A stretch of DNA of 64,000 nt from Actinernus sp. WN-2022. Its lineage: Eukaryota > Cnidaria > Anthozoa > Actiniaria > Actinernidae. Under the pieces are notes generated by a model, which was not told the origin of the DNA, did no database searches, and saw only the letters and a list, made by a program, of their open reading frames with translations. Each line of letters starts with the position of its first letter. Position 1 is the stretch's first letter. The position numbers were made by a program, and so were the translations under genes. The stretch lies in NCBI GenBank assembly GCA_030867875.1, contig JAOWCC010000019.1, positions 31,105,976 through 31,169,975 of the forward strand. Direction: 5' to 3'. Shown in pieces: positions 1 through 11,463 of this stretch.

Positions 1-57
1 TGTTGATGAAATATCTTACTCGTTCGCTGCGCTCACTCGTAAGATATTTCATCAACA
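1..57. repeat. short perfect inverted repeat at window edge
   Basis: Positions 1-19 and 39-57 are reverse complements of each other around a 19-base CG-rich loop. It looks like the end or whole of a foldback MITE cut by the window edge. The following bases (about 66-115) resemble 18636-18690 around the shared string atgtaatatcctctattt, so both may come from one family. Confidence 0.7.
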
Positions 58-400
58 CTCGGAGATAAAATTCGTATCTCCGCGCGGTCATGTAATATCC
101 TCTATTTGTTAGACGAGTAATGAGTAGTATCTTTCCTATATTGCAGAAAGGCACATTTTACCAAGGGAACCAGAATCAGAATTTAATCCAGGATTAAAGT
201 TAATTGGGCTACGAACCTGACGAACCAAATAATTGTATTTTCAAACAAGGAATTGTCAGTTATAATGAGGTAAATTAACTAATTGTTATAAATATCTTAG
301 GGTGTGTTGGGAGAAATCCAAATCCGGATTTCAGATCCAATATCACTCAGATCAAGGATCCAAAGGAACGGCAATCTGTGAGAAAGGATTAGTTACCACA

Positions 401-522
401 TTAACGCCATCGATTGTGAATTTCAATATGGCTCAAAAACAATGCAATTTGTTCTGTGATCTTAGGACTTAAGATGGATATGTTGCTGTCTATTTGATCC
501 ATTTGACGATTCGTATCTTCAT
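401..522 (-). CDS. LDLa gene exon 4: C-terminal tail and stop
   Basis: The acceptor ATTTTCCTTCCCTTAG leads into 39 codons and TAA at 403-401. The two leading bases AT join the trailing G of exon 3 to make GAT. The tail starts DEDTNRQMDQ and continues as an amphipathic helix-like stretch with no Cys. The evidence is splice consensus, matching phase and an open frame that closes the gene at an exact codon multiple. Family similarity was not seen. Confidence 0.7.
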
Positions 523-3500
523 CTAAGGGAAGGAAAATATACCAGTTAGGGAAATTAGTAAATCGAAACAACTGAAAAGGAGACAAGATGAATTAAAAAT
601 CCCCGCTGTCGTTGAAGTATTCCACGATGGTAAAAAATTAAGGGGTAACTTTTCTCCCGCAAGCTTTGTAGAAGGGTGTAGAAAAATCAGAATGATATAA
701 AACTTGGCATGAAGCCAGGCAGAGATGGATAATTTGTTTTGGAGTGGTGTTTGACAATGTGACGTCACAGCATACACCAGAATTTTGCTAAGAAAATGAG
801 GTCCTTTTTCAAATTGAAAACGATGATACCATCGCGATCCATACCATCGAGTTAAACACAAAACCAAAAATTTGATTTGATTTGCATAAAAGAAACTAAA
901 GTTATAAGAGGAAATAGGTTTTGAATCTCCCGCCATCTTTCGTTGGAATTTAAGGAGTTAAATTGTTCGATTACCACATAAAGTGAAACATTAAAGGGAA
1001 AACTTGCAAAAGCTTTGAAGTCGAACAAGTATAAAATTTGAGGTTTTTTTACTTGGGACTTAAACGGTTAATTATGCAATGACGTCAGATACACGTAATT
1101 TATACCCCATATTTACATCATGATGACGTCAGGGGAAATTTAATACCCCATGTCGTAAGATGAAAAAACTACAAATTCGTTTTCATTTTTGGTCCATTTT
1201 GTGTCCGTCAAATTTTCTTCAACGTGTTCATCGGTAAATACCCCAAAACATTGACTATATTGGGTAAAACATTGCCCCATTTTATAAATTATCGATTTCG
1301 CGGGAAATTTGAAATGTTTTAATCAATTGTCATAGCTTTGTTCCATTTTATCATATTCAAGTCTGGTTTCCGCTGAACATCTTCACTTTAATAGAAGTAA
1401 ATTTTGGCGCCAAGATCTTCCTCGGAACCTGGAATAGTACTGGCTATCCAAACAATGCCTAACCCTGAAACAATACAAACCCTAACCCTAAAACAATGGA
1501 TTTTTTTGTCAGTGCAGTCCAAATGGGGTCCAATAAAATGCAAGGTTTTGAGAGGTGAAGGCCTCCGAGATCTAACGGTCACAGTGATGTTTCATTGTCA
1601 ATCACTAGACCAATGTACTATGTTTGAGATTCCCTTGTCTTGCACTATCTTCGTACCAAGTTTCAGTTTATTTGCATTTTATGGTCTAATGTTATTGACA
1701 GAGGAAAAGGGACCCTTTTTTGCCATCGTGTTTATGTTTCAAAGCGTACGCCACTTTTCAAATATTTTCGGTGAAAAGAAAAGCACACAATTAAAGTCTT
1801 ATCGGCTGCTGGACCGAGCAATCATCATCGTTCTAATTATTTGTGAAAACAGAAAATCACCTTCCTTAGCGCGGGAAACTGGTACATCTCATATATTTAT
1901 ATATTCACTAATCGGGCTTCGAACCTGATTATAAATGCTAACCGATCTAGGAAGGGATCGCTGGACACACTGATTTATTTCCGGATATCTGTTCCCAAAG
2001 GAACGCGAAAGATCACGAATCCGGATTTGGATTAAGGGATTCATGATCCGATGAATCCTTTTTCATTTTGGATTCACCGGATCTAAATCCGGATTCGAAT
2101 TTAACCAAAGGAACACAAAATCCGTTTTCGGTTTCATATTGCCCACAGGAACGCACCATAAAGAAAGGAAAACAGTACAATACATACCACAGTCCATTTC
2201 ATCTGCACCATGGATACAATCCCAGTTTCCGTCGCACACCTTACTCGATAGAATGCAGCCACCCTCGATGCACTCGAACTCGTCTGCTATGCAGCTACCG
2301 CGTTTAGCTGGAAGCAAAACATTTGTACAGATGGTTAGTATACATCCATCTATGCTCGCATCAGACGTGCTTGTTTTTCGGTACTTATTGACTGGGAACC
2401 TATTTGGCTCTTCGCACGTACAAACTGACCGAGAGCCAAATATGTTTCCGTTCGGCCCAACCTATATAACTAAGTCAATAGGGTTGTTATCAGTAGTTTG
2501 TTTTAATAATATAATGGGAAAACAACAGGCATAAATCAAGCAGGGGCGGAAGGCTTTTCTGTCGATCCCCCTCACGTCAAACACGTATGATATCACGTGA
2601 CTTGTAAATGGTTTGAAAGGAAAGCGTGCGCATGACCGTACGGGTCACGTGATAAAAACAAAGTATATGTTAAGGGTATCCTTGTAAAGTGAAACAAAGT
2701 TAAAAAGAGTAGAAAACAGAAGAAAGGGTTTGGAACAAACAACTCTTCTCAGCGGTCTTACCCAAGTACGAATAAGAGGCGCAACCTACAGAATCACCTC
2801 ACCATTTGGGCGAGGTCGCCAAACCTTCAACATCTAGTCGTCCTCTCGTCTGTGGTATGATGGCCAAGCAAGTTCTCCACCCACCATAGCGTCCATTTAT
2901 GAACGTCTTCGCTCCCCAAGTACAAACCTAAGACCCTCCACCGGCTCAAGCTAACCCAGGTATTAAACTATTTCCGTTCGTGTTTCTTGATTTTGTCGCC
3001 GTTCTCGCGTTTCTCGGCTTCTTGTGTGTATAAAGTCATGGGATGTGTTTGGCTATTTGTTCCCTCACGGCTGTTATTGACATGCTTTATTTTAGTGCAT
3101 GTGTTATGTGAGCGGTCTCGGCGACAGTTTTTCTAAGCCGCTTTTCTCGTATAAATCATGAAATGTGTTGGGCTATTTGTTCCCTCATTACTGTTATTGG
3201 CATACTGTATTGTAATGCATGTGTTCATATGTGAGTGGTCTCGGCGAAAGTTTTCTACGCCGCTCTTCTCGTATATATAAATCATAGATGTGTTGAGCTA
3301 TTTGTTCCCTCATTACTGTTATTGGCATACTGTATTTTAGTGCATGTGTCATGTGAGCGCTTTTTGCGAAATATTTTCTACTACGCTCTTCCCGTGCAGA
3401 TCGTATAACGATTTGACTCATTGTTCCTTCATTTGGCAGTTCGTTGCCCCTTTGCGCGTACGTCGTGGTATACACACTTGGTTTATTTGGCTTGTTCATA

Positions 3501-6336
3501 ACAACAGTTTCAATTATTGTGCATTGGTCAAGTGCGTCTCGCTAATTGGGTTATTATCTTGCTTTCCATTGCAATTATCCTCACTGGTTCCTGTTGTGTT
3601 CTGGCCTGGCAACCATTCGTTAATTACCGTTTTATTACCATTGTTTCAGCTGTGTTTCAGCTTATATTGTTTCTCCTGTCTTTTTGGGTAATACTACTCC
3701 GCATTCCTCAATTTTGGGGTTACCTCATTTGCTTTCGTCACGCCTTTTTTATTTTCTCGCTTGAGGGTGACAGCTTTAAAAGGGGAGTCTAATTCCGTCT
3801 CGGATTACTGAGGTTTAACGCAGTCATCCTCTGGGCTGCGCTACTTTTTACTCGCTTGTTTCTTTTCCCAGCGATCATCTAAGCGTTTCAAGCCAAGCTC
3901 GCTCTTTCATTACTGGGAACTGACGGCAACGCCTTTACGCACGCGCAGCCCAGGGGTTGGCAGCTGGTAACGCCCACATATCTCTAGATTTCCTCAGCTC
4001 TATGCTTAGTGGCCACGATGTGTCTATACTGGCCTTCAGGGACCCCAACAGTTTTGTCACCGGAGGTTCCCAACAGGGTCGCAAGCGTAAGTCGACCTCT
4101 TTAGCCGTTTTCAGTTCTGGGCCTCTGTGGGTCTCGGAGGTTTGAGGTTTGAGTGTTGGGTTTTCTTCGCGGGGTTTAGGTTATATAACCATGTTATATC
4201 GTTGTCATTCTAAGATCACTGTGGCCGCCGGATATCCGTAACTCACTGAGTACGGGTGAGACCGATGAGAATAGGATACTATGAACCCGTATGGAAATTC
4301 AAGCATAAAGTGTCTAAATTGAGCAATTAGTAGGTGCTACGAACTGTTGTCTAAAACCTTCTATAAACGTCATTTAAAATAAATGAAAAACAAATTAATA
4401 AAGGACGTCTTAATAAGGCTATTCCATGGTACGTACTGCGCATGTGTGGAGCCATCGCTTGATTGGTGGCTGGTGGCTATTAATTGGTTACACAAACAGT
4501 TAAACTCTCCTCAATGCTTGATTGAAAGTGTGATCAAAATTTTCCTTGGAGATTATACCTATACACAGTTTATTAGTCATTTTTGCATATTTGCTTTGAT
4601 TTTAAACATCCCACACGTGCGCGAGGTTCGTCAGTTCATATGAAAATCGCGGCTGAAAATAACTCAATTTGAGAACTTTCAAAATATCCCTCAGTGACTA
4701 TAAAACAAGAAAAGTACGAGCAGTTCATATGATTGTTTGTTTATAATATACTGAACAACCATTTGCTGAGAGCGTGCAACTGTGTACTCTAAACCTTTTT
4801 ATGCACTCGTATTGACCAATCCGAATCCAGATATTTTGTTGAGTATATTATAAAATGGAGAATCGTTACGTAATGCATGTACTTACTGCAATTAATCTCG
4901 TCGCTAAAATCGCCGCAGTCGTCTTTACCATCGCATTTTCGATCATCGGGTATACATTGAGACGTACCACATGTGAATTCACCCTGGTCGCAGCCGGCTG
5001 TGTACAGAGATGAGAAAATAAGGTTGCTGGAGCGCTGAAATTCTTGCAGCGCGTCTTGGTGTGCGGATCTGCTTTGTGTTGCCTCTATGAGCTAGTGCGC
5101 GGGGACTCTCATACCACTACGCCGAGTTATCTCGGGAGGGTACTCCCTTATATGGGTTATACGGGTATGTGCCGCCCCAAAGGGTACTCCCTTATATGGG
5201 CAATACGGGTATGTGCCGCCCCAAAGGGTACTCCCTTATATGGGCAATACGGGTATGTGCCGCCCCAAAGGGTACTCCTTTATATGGGCTATACAGGTAT
5301 ATGCCGCCCCAAAGGGTACTCCCTTATATGGGCAATACGGGTATTTGCCGCCCCAAAGGGTACTCCCTTATATGGGCTATACAGGTATGTGCCGCCCCAA
5401 AGGGTATGGTTTTCGAGCTGTCGAGGTCTGGGATAGGGTATCCTTTTTACGGTTTTGGCCTGGGAAAGGGTATGGATTTTGATTTACTTGTCGTTAACGC
5501 TACAGCTTAAAATACCGTATTAAAACAAAACAACGGCTTTCGTAGTGTAACTGAGTATGAATCTATGGTTTGGGTCCGGGATAGGGTATCCTTTTTACGG
5601 TTTTGGCCTGGGAAAGGGTATGGATTTTGATTTACTTGTCGTTAACGCTACAGCTTAAAATACCATATTAAATCAAAACAACGGCTTTCGTAGTGTAACT
5701 GAGTATGAATCTATGGTTTGGGTCTGGGATAGGGTATCCTTCTTACGGTTTTGGCCTGGGAAAGGGTATGGATTTTGATTTACTTGTCGTTAACGCTACA
5801 GCTTAAAATACCGTATTAAAACAAAACAACGGCTTTCGTAGTGTAACTGAGTATGAATCTATGGTTTGGGTCCGGGATAGGGTATCCTTTTTACGGTTTT
5901 GGCCTGGGAAAGGGTATGGATTTTGATTTACTTGTCGTTAACGCTACAGCTTAAAATACCATATTAAAACAAAACAACGGCTTTCGTAGTGTAATTGAGT
6001 ATGAATCTATGGTTGGGTCTGGGATAGGGTATAGATTTTTGCTTCAAGTGAGGAATAGGGTATGGTAAACGGCATATAGGGTCAGGGTTTTGAGGTCCCC
6101 GCGGCACATTCCTACCCAAAAATCTTGGGGGGGGGAGGGGGGGGGGGGGGGGGGGTGAGGTTGCATCAGCACAGTGCGTTAGCATTGCGCAAGCATTATG
6201 CTGGAATGCGCATCACAACCAAGCAGTTATGTGTTAGTTTTAACATTTATTATTCATTGTTGACCTCGTAAGATTTCTTACCTGCGAACTTTAGGTAGCT
6301 TGAAAGAATGTATGCTAGAACGAGGAGCGTACGCAT
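401..6336 (-). CDS. small secreted protein with two LDL-receptor class A domains (complete, 4 exons)
   Basis: The gene is join of complement 6282-6336, 4887-4997, 2188-2307 and 401-522. The lengths sum to 408 nt, giving 135 residues and a TAA stop, and every junction is phase 1, the usual phase of exon-shuffled extracellular modules. Residues 1-18 (MRTLLVLAYILSSYLKFA) form a signal peptide. LDLa 1 follows at about residues 21-55 and LDLa 2 at about 60-95, each with six cysteines and a CDG..DC core. The last 40 residues are acidic then helical, with no membrane segment and no GPI-like tail. LDLa modules bind calcium and act in ligand binding. A free secreted pair with no receptor tail could be a soluble ligand or co-receptor decoy, but that is inference. 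Splice sites are GTAAGA, GTAAGT and GTATGT donors with pyrimidine-rich acceptors. No named orthologue was recognised. Confidence 0.85.
1418..1570 (+). repeat. dispersed repeat family R1, copy a (intronic)
   Basis: This 150-bp sequence starts ctcggaacctggaatagtac and ends near the string gtccaataaaatgcaaggtt. Related copies are at 8660-8815 (minus), 14126-14258 (plus) and, more diverged, 52741-52846 (minus). The centre holds telomere-like ACCCTAA/AACAAT runs. No ORF. It lies in the last intron of the LDLa gene. Confidence 0.75.
1965..2160. repeat. AATCCGGATT-rich repeat next to LDLa exon 3
   Basis: Repeated words aatccggatt and caaaggaac occur several times in direct and inverted forms here and again at 310-372. 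The pattern suggests a degenerate inverted-repeat transposon inserted in the intron immediately 3' of exon 3 (minus strand). Boundaries are approximate. Confidence 0.45.
2188..2307 (-). CDS. LDLa gene exon 3: second LDLa domain
   Basis: The acceptor TTTTGCTTCCAG precedes 120 nt encoding a second six-Cys LDLa repeat, ending in the donor G|GTATGT. The calcium site is atypical: where the family usually has DC-x-D-G-S-D-E this one reads DCIHGADE, so one acidic ligand position is His. Calcium binding may be weaker. The exon is again symmetric, phase 1-1. Confidence 0.92.
3018..3445. repeat. tandem repeat, unit about 120-127 bp, 3 to 4 copies
   Basis: The anchor ttgttccctca recurs at about 3057, 3177 and 3304, with a diverged fourth copy near 3420. 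Each unit also carries a ctgttattgrcat segment and an end of the form ctcggcgaaagttttcta..cgct. No reading frame is preserved across units. It lies in the intron between LDLa exons 2 and 3. Confidence 0.8.
3446..4860. other. intron sequence with weak repeat content
   Basis: No coding exon was found. 4430-4640 is a copy, without intact ends, of the TTAA-element family seen complete at 9417-9635 and at 62096-62810; it shares ggtac..actgcgcatg and the block atttttgcatatttgctttg. It serves as an empty-site reference for the nested insertion at 62278. Confidence 0.6.
4887..4997 (-). CDS. LDLa gene exon 2: first LDLa domain
   Basis: The acceptor TTCTCATCTCTGTACACAG precedes 111 nt that encode one whole LDLa repeat. 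It has six Cys, the CIPDDRKCDGKDDC core and a canonical DFSDE calcium-binding end. The donor is A|GTAAGT. The exon is symmetric (phase 1 in, phase 1 out), so the module could be duplicated or skipped without breaking the frame. Confidence 0.92.
5137..5406. repeat. tandem repeat, 44-bp unit, about 6 copies
   Basis: The unit contains gccgccccaaagggtactcc and ttatatgggcaatacggg and repeats every 44 bp with few changes. Because 44 is not a multiple of three, long frames open in all three phases; these are artefacts and not a protein. It lies in intron 1 of the LDLa gene. One related single unit occurs at 9125-9195. Confidence 0.92.
5427..6040. repeat. tandem repeat, 148-bp unit, about 4 copies
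   Basis: The word gggatagggta starts at 5430, 5578, 5726, 5874 and 6021, giving spacings of 148, 148, 148 and 147. Units are nearly identical, so the array is young. It abuts the 44-bp array and a final GGGTATG-rich segment that ends in the poly-G tract at 6127. Confidence 0.93.
6127..6155. repeat. poly-G tract
   Basis: A nearly pure G run closes the GGGTATG-type repeat block. Comparable G/C runs occur at 9371-9384, 10380-10399, 18350-18369, 33446-33470, 47810-47842 and 49357-49381. Several sit at the ends of repeat elements. Confidence 0.85.
6282..6336 (-). CDS. LDLa gene exon 1: signal peptide
   Basis: ATG at 6336-6334 opens 18 codons plus one base. The peptide has Arg at position 2, then a hydrophobic run rich in Leu, Val, Ala and Ile, ending FA before a likely signal peptidase site. 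The donor is G|GTAAGAA. The single trailing G joins CC of exon 2 to give an Ala codon. This exon is too short to show as a long ORF and was found by phase and donor matching. Confidence 0.82.
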
Positions 6337-8202
6337 CTTATTCTCGTAGAATATTCACCACTAATCTACAGAATAACAATACAAGACATAAACATTACAT
6401 AGCATATATTCGATTCGTTCTCTTCTTCTCGCTCTTTACCTCTACAAGCTAATACAAACATTGCCTATGCCCTTCAACCACAGTCTACTAGAATCATACT
6501 ATTAAACAGGAAACGAGTTAAGAAATCCAATGCACATGAAAACGAATATGTTTGTGTTTTTAGAGTTAAAACCTAAAATATGTGTCTTGAGGTCAAAGCT
6601 GTATATTGATTTGCGGTGACGTGCAGGCCCGAATGGAATATCCTTACGAAATAAAAATACATTTATCTGATTTTGTTTTTCCCAAAGCCTTTTATCTTTT
6701 AGACGGTCGGGTTTTTTTGGTCATAAGAGAAAATAAGGAAATAATAGAACACAAAATGACTGACTGATTCCCAGACAAAATTTTTTAATGGCATTGTTTT
6801 ATCTAAGATTTCGAACTCGTGCTAGAAAAATACTTTGGAGGATAAGAAGTTTACTAAACAAACACAGCAATCACTAGTAGTCGAATAACACTTCCGTTGG
6901 ATTAAGAACAGCTATTTACTCTTGTAATCACGATTCTGTTCGGAGAGAAAAATCCCTCAACGTTTGGTTGTTCAAGAGTTCAAGAATATTCAAACCCTTG
7001 GGAGAATCCGTGGAAGCATTGGAAAGATTAAAAGAAACCGAGATTGGCTGTCGTTATTTCTTAAATTTGCTAAATTAAAGCTATTCGTCAGTGGTTTGAC
7101 AACTCGAGGCATCGAATCATCGAATCTACTGAACTCGAGCTCGTTCCGTATTACTTTCTTTTCCCTTTTAATTTGCTGAAAGGAAACGCAACACATGCTG
7201 AAAATAACATCCAGTTATCTCCGAAGCGTCGATTAAGAATCATTTCTAAAATTATTTTGTTCCATGCATCTTCCAGGAAACCTTACCACTGAAATACGCT
7301 AAACTGAGATCGATCACAATTCATGAATAGAATCGATGAATTTCTTTCCAGTTGCATGCATCTATCCTAATTTCTGATACAATAATATTTAAGCTGGATC
7401 ATTAGTTTCATTCAGAATTTGATCTAACTTGCTGATGAAAGTTCGCTGCTTAGATTATTGCTCCTACAAGACATAAATTAAAGGTGAACGTCTACCAGCC
7501 GTTCGTCAATTTCCAGCAATGCCTTAACCCACCTTTAATATATCTTTTTGGTGTACACGATCGGGTAGTAATATTTAACGTTCGGCTGTGACGAGTAGTC
7601 GTCCACGTACGTTTAGTGCTGTCACTTCTCTCCAGCTCAGTCCTAGCTCCAGATCTCAGCTGCTCAGTGAACAAGCTTTATTATCATAAGAAAACCCGAT
7701 CAGGACAACATTCAGTAACGATAGCATCAGTGATGATAGGGTAATTACAGCCGGGCAAACGAGGATGACGAAAACCATTATGGAACTACACCAGCAACAT
7801 AAGTACATATCCCTACCAGAAGTTATATATTGGTACACGAAAGAACGTAACTATTCTGATCCAGAAGTTATTGGTTTGCGAAAGAACGCAACTATTCTGA
7901 TTTGTCAGATGTGTAAGCGATAATGAAGAAAACATCAGTATACTTTTGAATATTTTAGATATCATGATATATATATGCAGTAGCCTTTGAAATACATCGA
8001 GGGCTATAAAATTATTGAATGTTAGTAATTAAAAATCTGTAGTAGCCTTCTAGCGGCTCTTCCGCGGTTGTTGTCGTTTTTTGTAGTTGTTCTTGTTGAT
8101 ATTGTTTTTTATGATATACTGGTTAAAATTTCAACCTCTGGTCACTTAATGGGTCGCATGATTCCTTTTTTAATTTCTTCACTTTTTCACATAACTATTC
8201 AC
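6337..8202. other. spacer upstream of the LDLa gene
   Basis: This region should contain the promoter and 5' UTR of the minus-strand LDLa gene next to 6336. No clear TATA box, exon or RNA gene was seen. Only short unsupported ORFs occur, and sequence is AT-rich. Confidence 0.5.
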
Positions 8203-8431
8203 TGGAAAAACCAACAATTTCCATAGTATTGAAAAACCATGAAAGAAATCATGGAAACACCATGGAATTCATACTTTCGAAAACGAAATTGAAAGTATAG
8301 AAATATCATGGAAACGTCTTGGCAAGCCCATGAAAAAAAACGCTGTAAATTAGAATTTCCAAAATATTTGTATATATATTTGGAAATACCATGGGAACCG
8401 AATTGCCATGGTTTTAATTGGTTGATTTTCC
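8203..8431. mobile_element. CCATGG-rich foldback element
   Basis: The ends tggaaaaaccaac and gttgattttcca are imperfect inverted copies, and the interior repeats catggaa/ttccatg words in both orientations. This looks like a small non-autonomous DNA element of about 230 bp. No ORF and no clear target duplication. Confidence 0.5.
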
Positions 8432-8539
8432 ATTGATTCAACTGAGCGAAAAAGCCTGCGAACGGCTCTTCTCAGAGATCACTGAAAACAAAAACGCAAA
8501 AGAACCGGCAAGCAGGCTAAACATCTGTTATTTACCGCG

Positions 8540-8815
8540 GAGTGCGACGTCCGTAAGTTATGGACCAAGCCAAGGTTTCCCCCCACTTTTTTATGGCCCA
8601 AGCGCGAAGCACACGGGCCATAAAAGGCCGGGGGGAAACTTACGGTATGGACCGAGCAAATGGAGGAGGCCTTCACCTCTCAAAACCTTGCATTTTATTG
8701 GACCCCATTTGGATTGCAATGACAAAGAATTCCATTGTTTTAGGGTTAGGGTTTGTATTGTTCCAGGGTAGGCAATTGTTTGGATAGCCAGTACTATTCC
8801 AGGTTCCGAAGAAGT
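8540..8815 (-). repeat. palindromic segment plus R1 copy b
   Basis: 8550-8660 folds on itself: cgtaag..ggtttccccccac and ttttatggccc on the left are mirrored by gggccataaaa and ggggggaaacttacg on the right. 8660-8815 is an inverted R1 copy (compare 1418-1570) ending in a reversed cctggaatagtactggc. Confidence 0.65.
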
Positions 8816-9119
8816 GAAGGTGAGGTGAACAAGATGTTTATTATAATATATTATATTATGGCTTCTTCGTTTCCTTTGAGACCGGATTCGAAGTGGGAGG
8901 AAGGTCCGTACGGGAAATTATGGCTCGCAATTTAACCAATCACAGCTCGCGAAATTACTTAGCTATATAATAATAGACCGGCCTTCACACCCAGCGGCCA
9001 TGTTGAGTCCCCGCGAGGAGAATTAAAATCTTTGTTTTGCGTTACTAATCTCGTTCTGAAACTGCTCAGTGCGAGCCAGGCTAGTAACGCAATATCTATT
9101 GCATGGGAACCTTATTAAA

Positions 9120-9412
9120 GCCAGGGGGAGGGTGTACTCTCATATATAAGCTATACGGGTGTGTGCCGCCCCAAAGGGTATGGTTTTCGAGCTGTTTTAG
9201 TCTGAAATAGGGGATGATCTTGAAAGGGAAGTGTGAGACTGCACATTTTCCGATATATTTATCTTGTTATGAAATAGAGTACAGGTCTGAAAAAGGTATG
9301 GAAAATCTTATATTCTGGTCTGAAATATGGTCAGGGCTTTGGGACCCGGGCGGCACACTCCCACCCAAAATCCCCCCCCCCCCCAACCCAACCCAACCCA
9401 ACCCCCCAGACC
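9120..9412. repeat. GGGTATG-type repeat, dispersed copy
   Basis: It shares gtgtgccgccccaaaggg and tatggttttcgagctgt with the array in the LDLa intron, then degenerates into tctgaaat..ggt segments. It ends at cgggcggcacactcccaccc and a C run. Fragments of the same family occur at 10760-10900, 19860-19985 and 48790-49340. Confidence 0.7.
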
Positions 9413-9416
9413 TTAA

Positions 9417-9635
9417 AGGGGCTGTGTCACGGTAATAGACTTTACATTCATAATCAAAGCAAATATGCAAAAATGTCTAACAAATAGTGTATGTAAACAG
9501 TCTCCAGGGAATATATTGAAAATCCTTTCGATCAAGCATTGAGGGAGGGAAGTTTAACTGTTTGTAGCCGATACGATTAACAGCCACCAACCGAGCGATT
9601 ACTCGATACATGCGCAGTACCATGACATAGCCCCT
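9417..9635 (-). mobile_element. non-autonomous TTAA element, 219 bp
   Basis: The element begins aggggctgtgtcacggta and ends in the inverted form taccatgacatagcccct. It is flanked on both sides by TTAA (9413-9416 and 9636-9639), the four-base target duplication typical of piggyBac- and Kolobok-like transposons. It has no transposase. Related copies: 22171-22557, 62096-62810, part of 4430-4640, and the TIR of 56869-58239. Confidence 0.8.
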
Positions 9636-10102
9636 TTAAGCAACCACGATGACAATCTGGTTGCATGTGAAAGATACCTAAAGGCAAATAAAGGAAATAT
9701 TAAACACTAAATTTCGACAAAACGCTTTTCTTCGTTCTGTCGTCACAGCCGTCATCCTCCTGGCTGCTTAAAGAATATGGCCCAACCGTGATGCTTAGCG
9801 GCCTTTTGTTTATTTCCGCTTCGTGAAACTAGCAAACTAAACCGAGGAAAACTACAAAAGAAACTTTCCAACAACAGATTCAAATTGAAACAGTCATACA
9901 AAACAACACGATTGTAACGATTTTCAAAAGACTGGAAGATAACTCGTACAAAAGTGAGGAAATGACTGCCATAGAGCGCAAAGCATGATGGTTGGTCTAT
10001 ATTGTTTAAGGTCCCTATCATGGTGCTGTTATCCCGAAACAGGCATGCAGATATTTAGAGTCCGATGAAGCGTTAAGACCGGAAATCTACTGAAATTGAG
10101 AT

Positions 10103-10312
10103 ATGCTAATTCGTGTTTTGAACCCCGTTGTCATTTCAAACTGTAACTATATTGATTTGACTTTATAAAAGGTAATAGAAAGAAACTATTTTCTGCCACT
10201 CATTAGCAACAAATAATGTTCTTCTATTACCTTCGATAAAGTCAAATAAATGTAGTTACAATTTGAAGTGACAAGGGTGTTCAAAACACACTAATTAGCA
10301 AATTATCATAAG
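10103..10312. mobile_element. palindromic MITE, about 210 bp
   Basis: Arms of about 65 bp (atgctaattcgtgttttgaa at the left) are inverted at the right end, around a short AT-rich loop. No ORF. The outer bases match gctaatt/aattagc. Confidence 0.75.
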
Positions 10313-11120
10313 AGGAGAGATCTTGCTCTTTCGAAAATAGTCATTATCGCCGCCCCAAGCTATCAAACTATACGCTCCCGGGGGGGGGGGGGGGGGGGGA
10401 GTTATTACATGAAAAATGGGTATGTATGTGAGGCCAAGAGGCTCAAACCCTGACCCTGTTTGACCCAATCCGAGCTCCAAAACCCTGATTGCCCCTTCTT
10501 TAAATTGTTTTCAAAACACGGTCGGATATATACCCTGGCCGGTATACCGCGTACCGGGATTTCATGCAAAATACGGAACATTTCAAGTCGGGACGTGGCA
10601 TTGGGTAAACAAATCAGCAGATGAAGTACATAGATAAGTACAAAAGTACGAATTAGCGGCGTCACGATGTATGGGAACCTCAGTGCTTGCATGTGGGCAG
10701 GCGATCAAAATGCGGCAACAGAATGTCTTTTTTTGACATAGTAGCTAAAAAAAATGAACTGCCTAAAAAATACTGAACCCCGACCCTGACTGCACCCAAA
10801 TTATACTCAAATCCTGACCCTGATCTGCCCAAATCAGGTCAAAACCCTGACCCTACCTGCCCAAACTGAGCTCAAAACCCTGACCCACCCGGGCGGCACA
10901 TACATAATACGTCACATCAAGTTACAAAACCTATTTTTTGGACTTGTAAACTTCACATCAAAACACGAGACTGATCATAATTAGCATTGAAGGAATTGTG
11001 GTAAAAATACATTAAAATTTATATGACTCGCGAATAAGCAAAAACCGTGGACGAATATCCTACTTGTTGAACATTAATGTTGGATCTGTATGAAGATCTA
11101 AACAGCCAAATAATAATAAA
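10313..11120. other. repeat debris without a gene
   Basis: Contains a poly-G run (10380-10399) and an inverted copy of the GGGTATG family with repeated ccctgaccctg words up to cccgggcggcaca near 10890. No coding potential was seen. Confidence 0.55.
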
Positions 11121-11463
11121 TAGAAGCGAGAAGTCCAAGGACTACAGCAAAGCTGAAACAACGTGTATAGTTTTAAACGTACTATATTTCGGCTAGCCAA
11201 ACTAGCCTTCTTCAGGTACTGGATGTTGTAAGTAGAGAATTCTATGATAGGGGGTTACAATATATAGGATTTCACAATATATAGGATTTCACAATATATT
11301 CACATATTGTGAAATCCTATATATTGTAACCCACTATCTTAGAACTCTCTACTTACAACATCTAGTACCTGAAGAAGGCTAGTTAGGCTACCTGAAATAT
11401 AGTGCGTTTAAAACTATACACGTTGTTTCAGCTTTGCTATAGTCCTTGGACTTCTCGCTTCTA
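11121..11463. mobile_element. large foldback element, arms about 165 bp
   Basis: The left arm (tagaagcgagaagtccaagg) reads as the reverse complement of the right arm with only scattered mismatches. The loop is a short acaatatataggatttc duplication. It has the shape of a MITE or foldback transposon. No ORF. Confidence 0.9.

Noticed and set aside
1440..1500. Interstitial telomere repeat
   Set aside because: Only two or three imperfect ACCCTAA-like words, and these are part of dispersed family R1.
5044..5510. Long overlapping ORFs in three frames with PPQRVL or RPKGY repeats
   Set aside because: They arise from the 44-bp tandem array, whose unit length is not a multiple of three; no start context, splice sites or domain.
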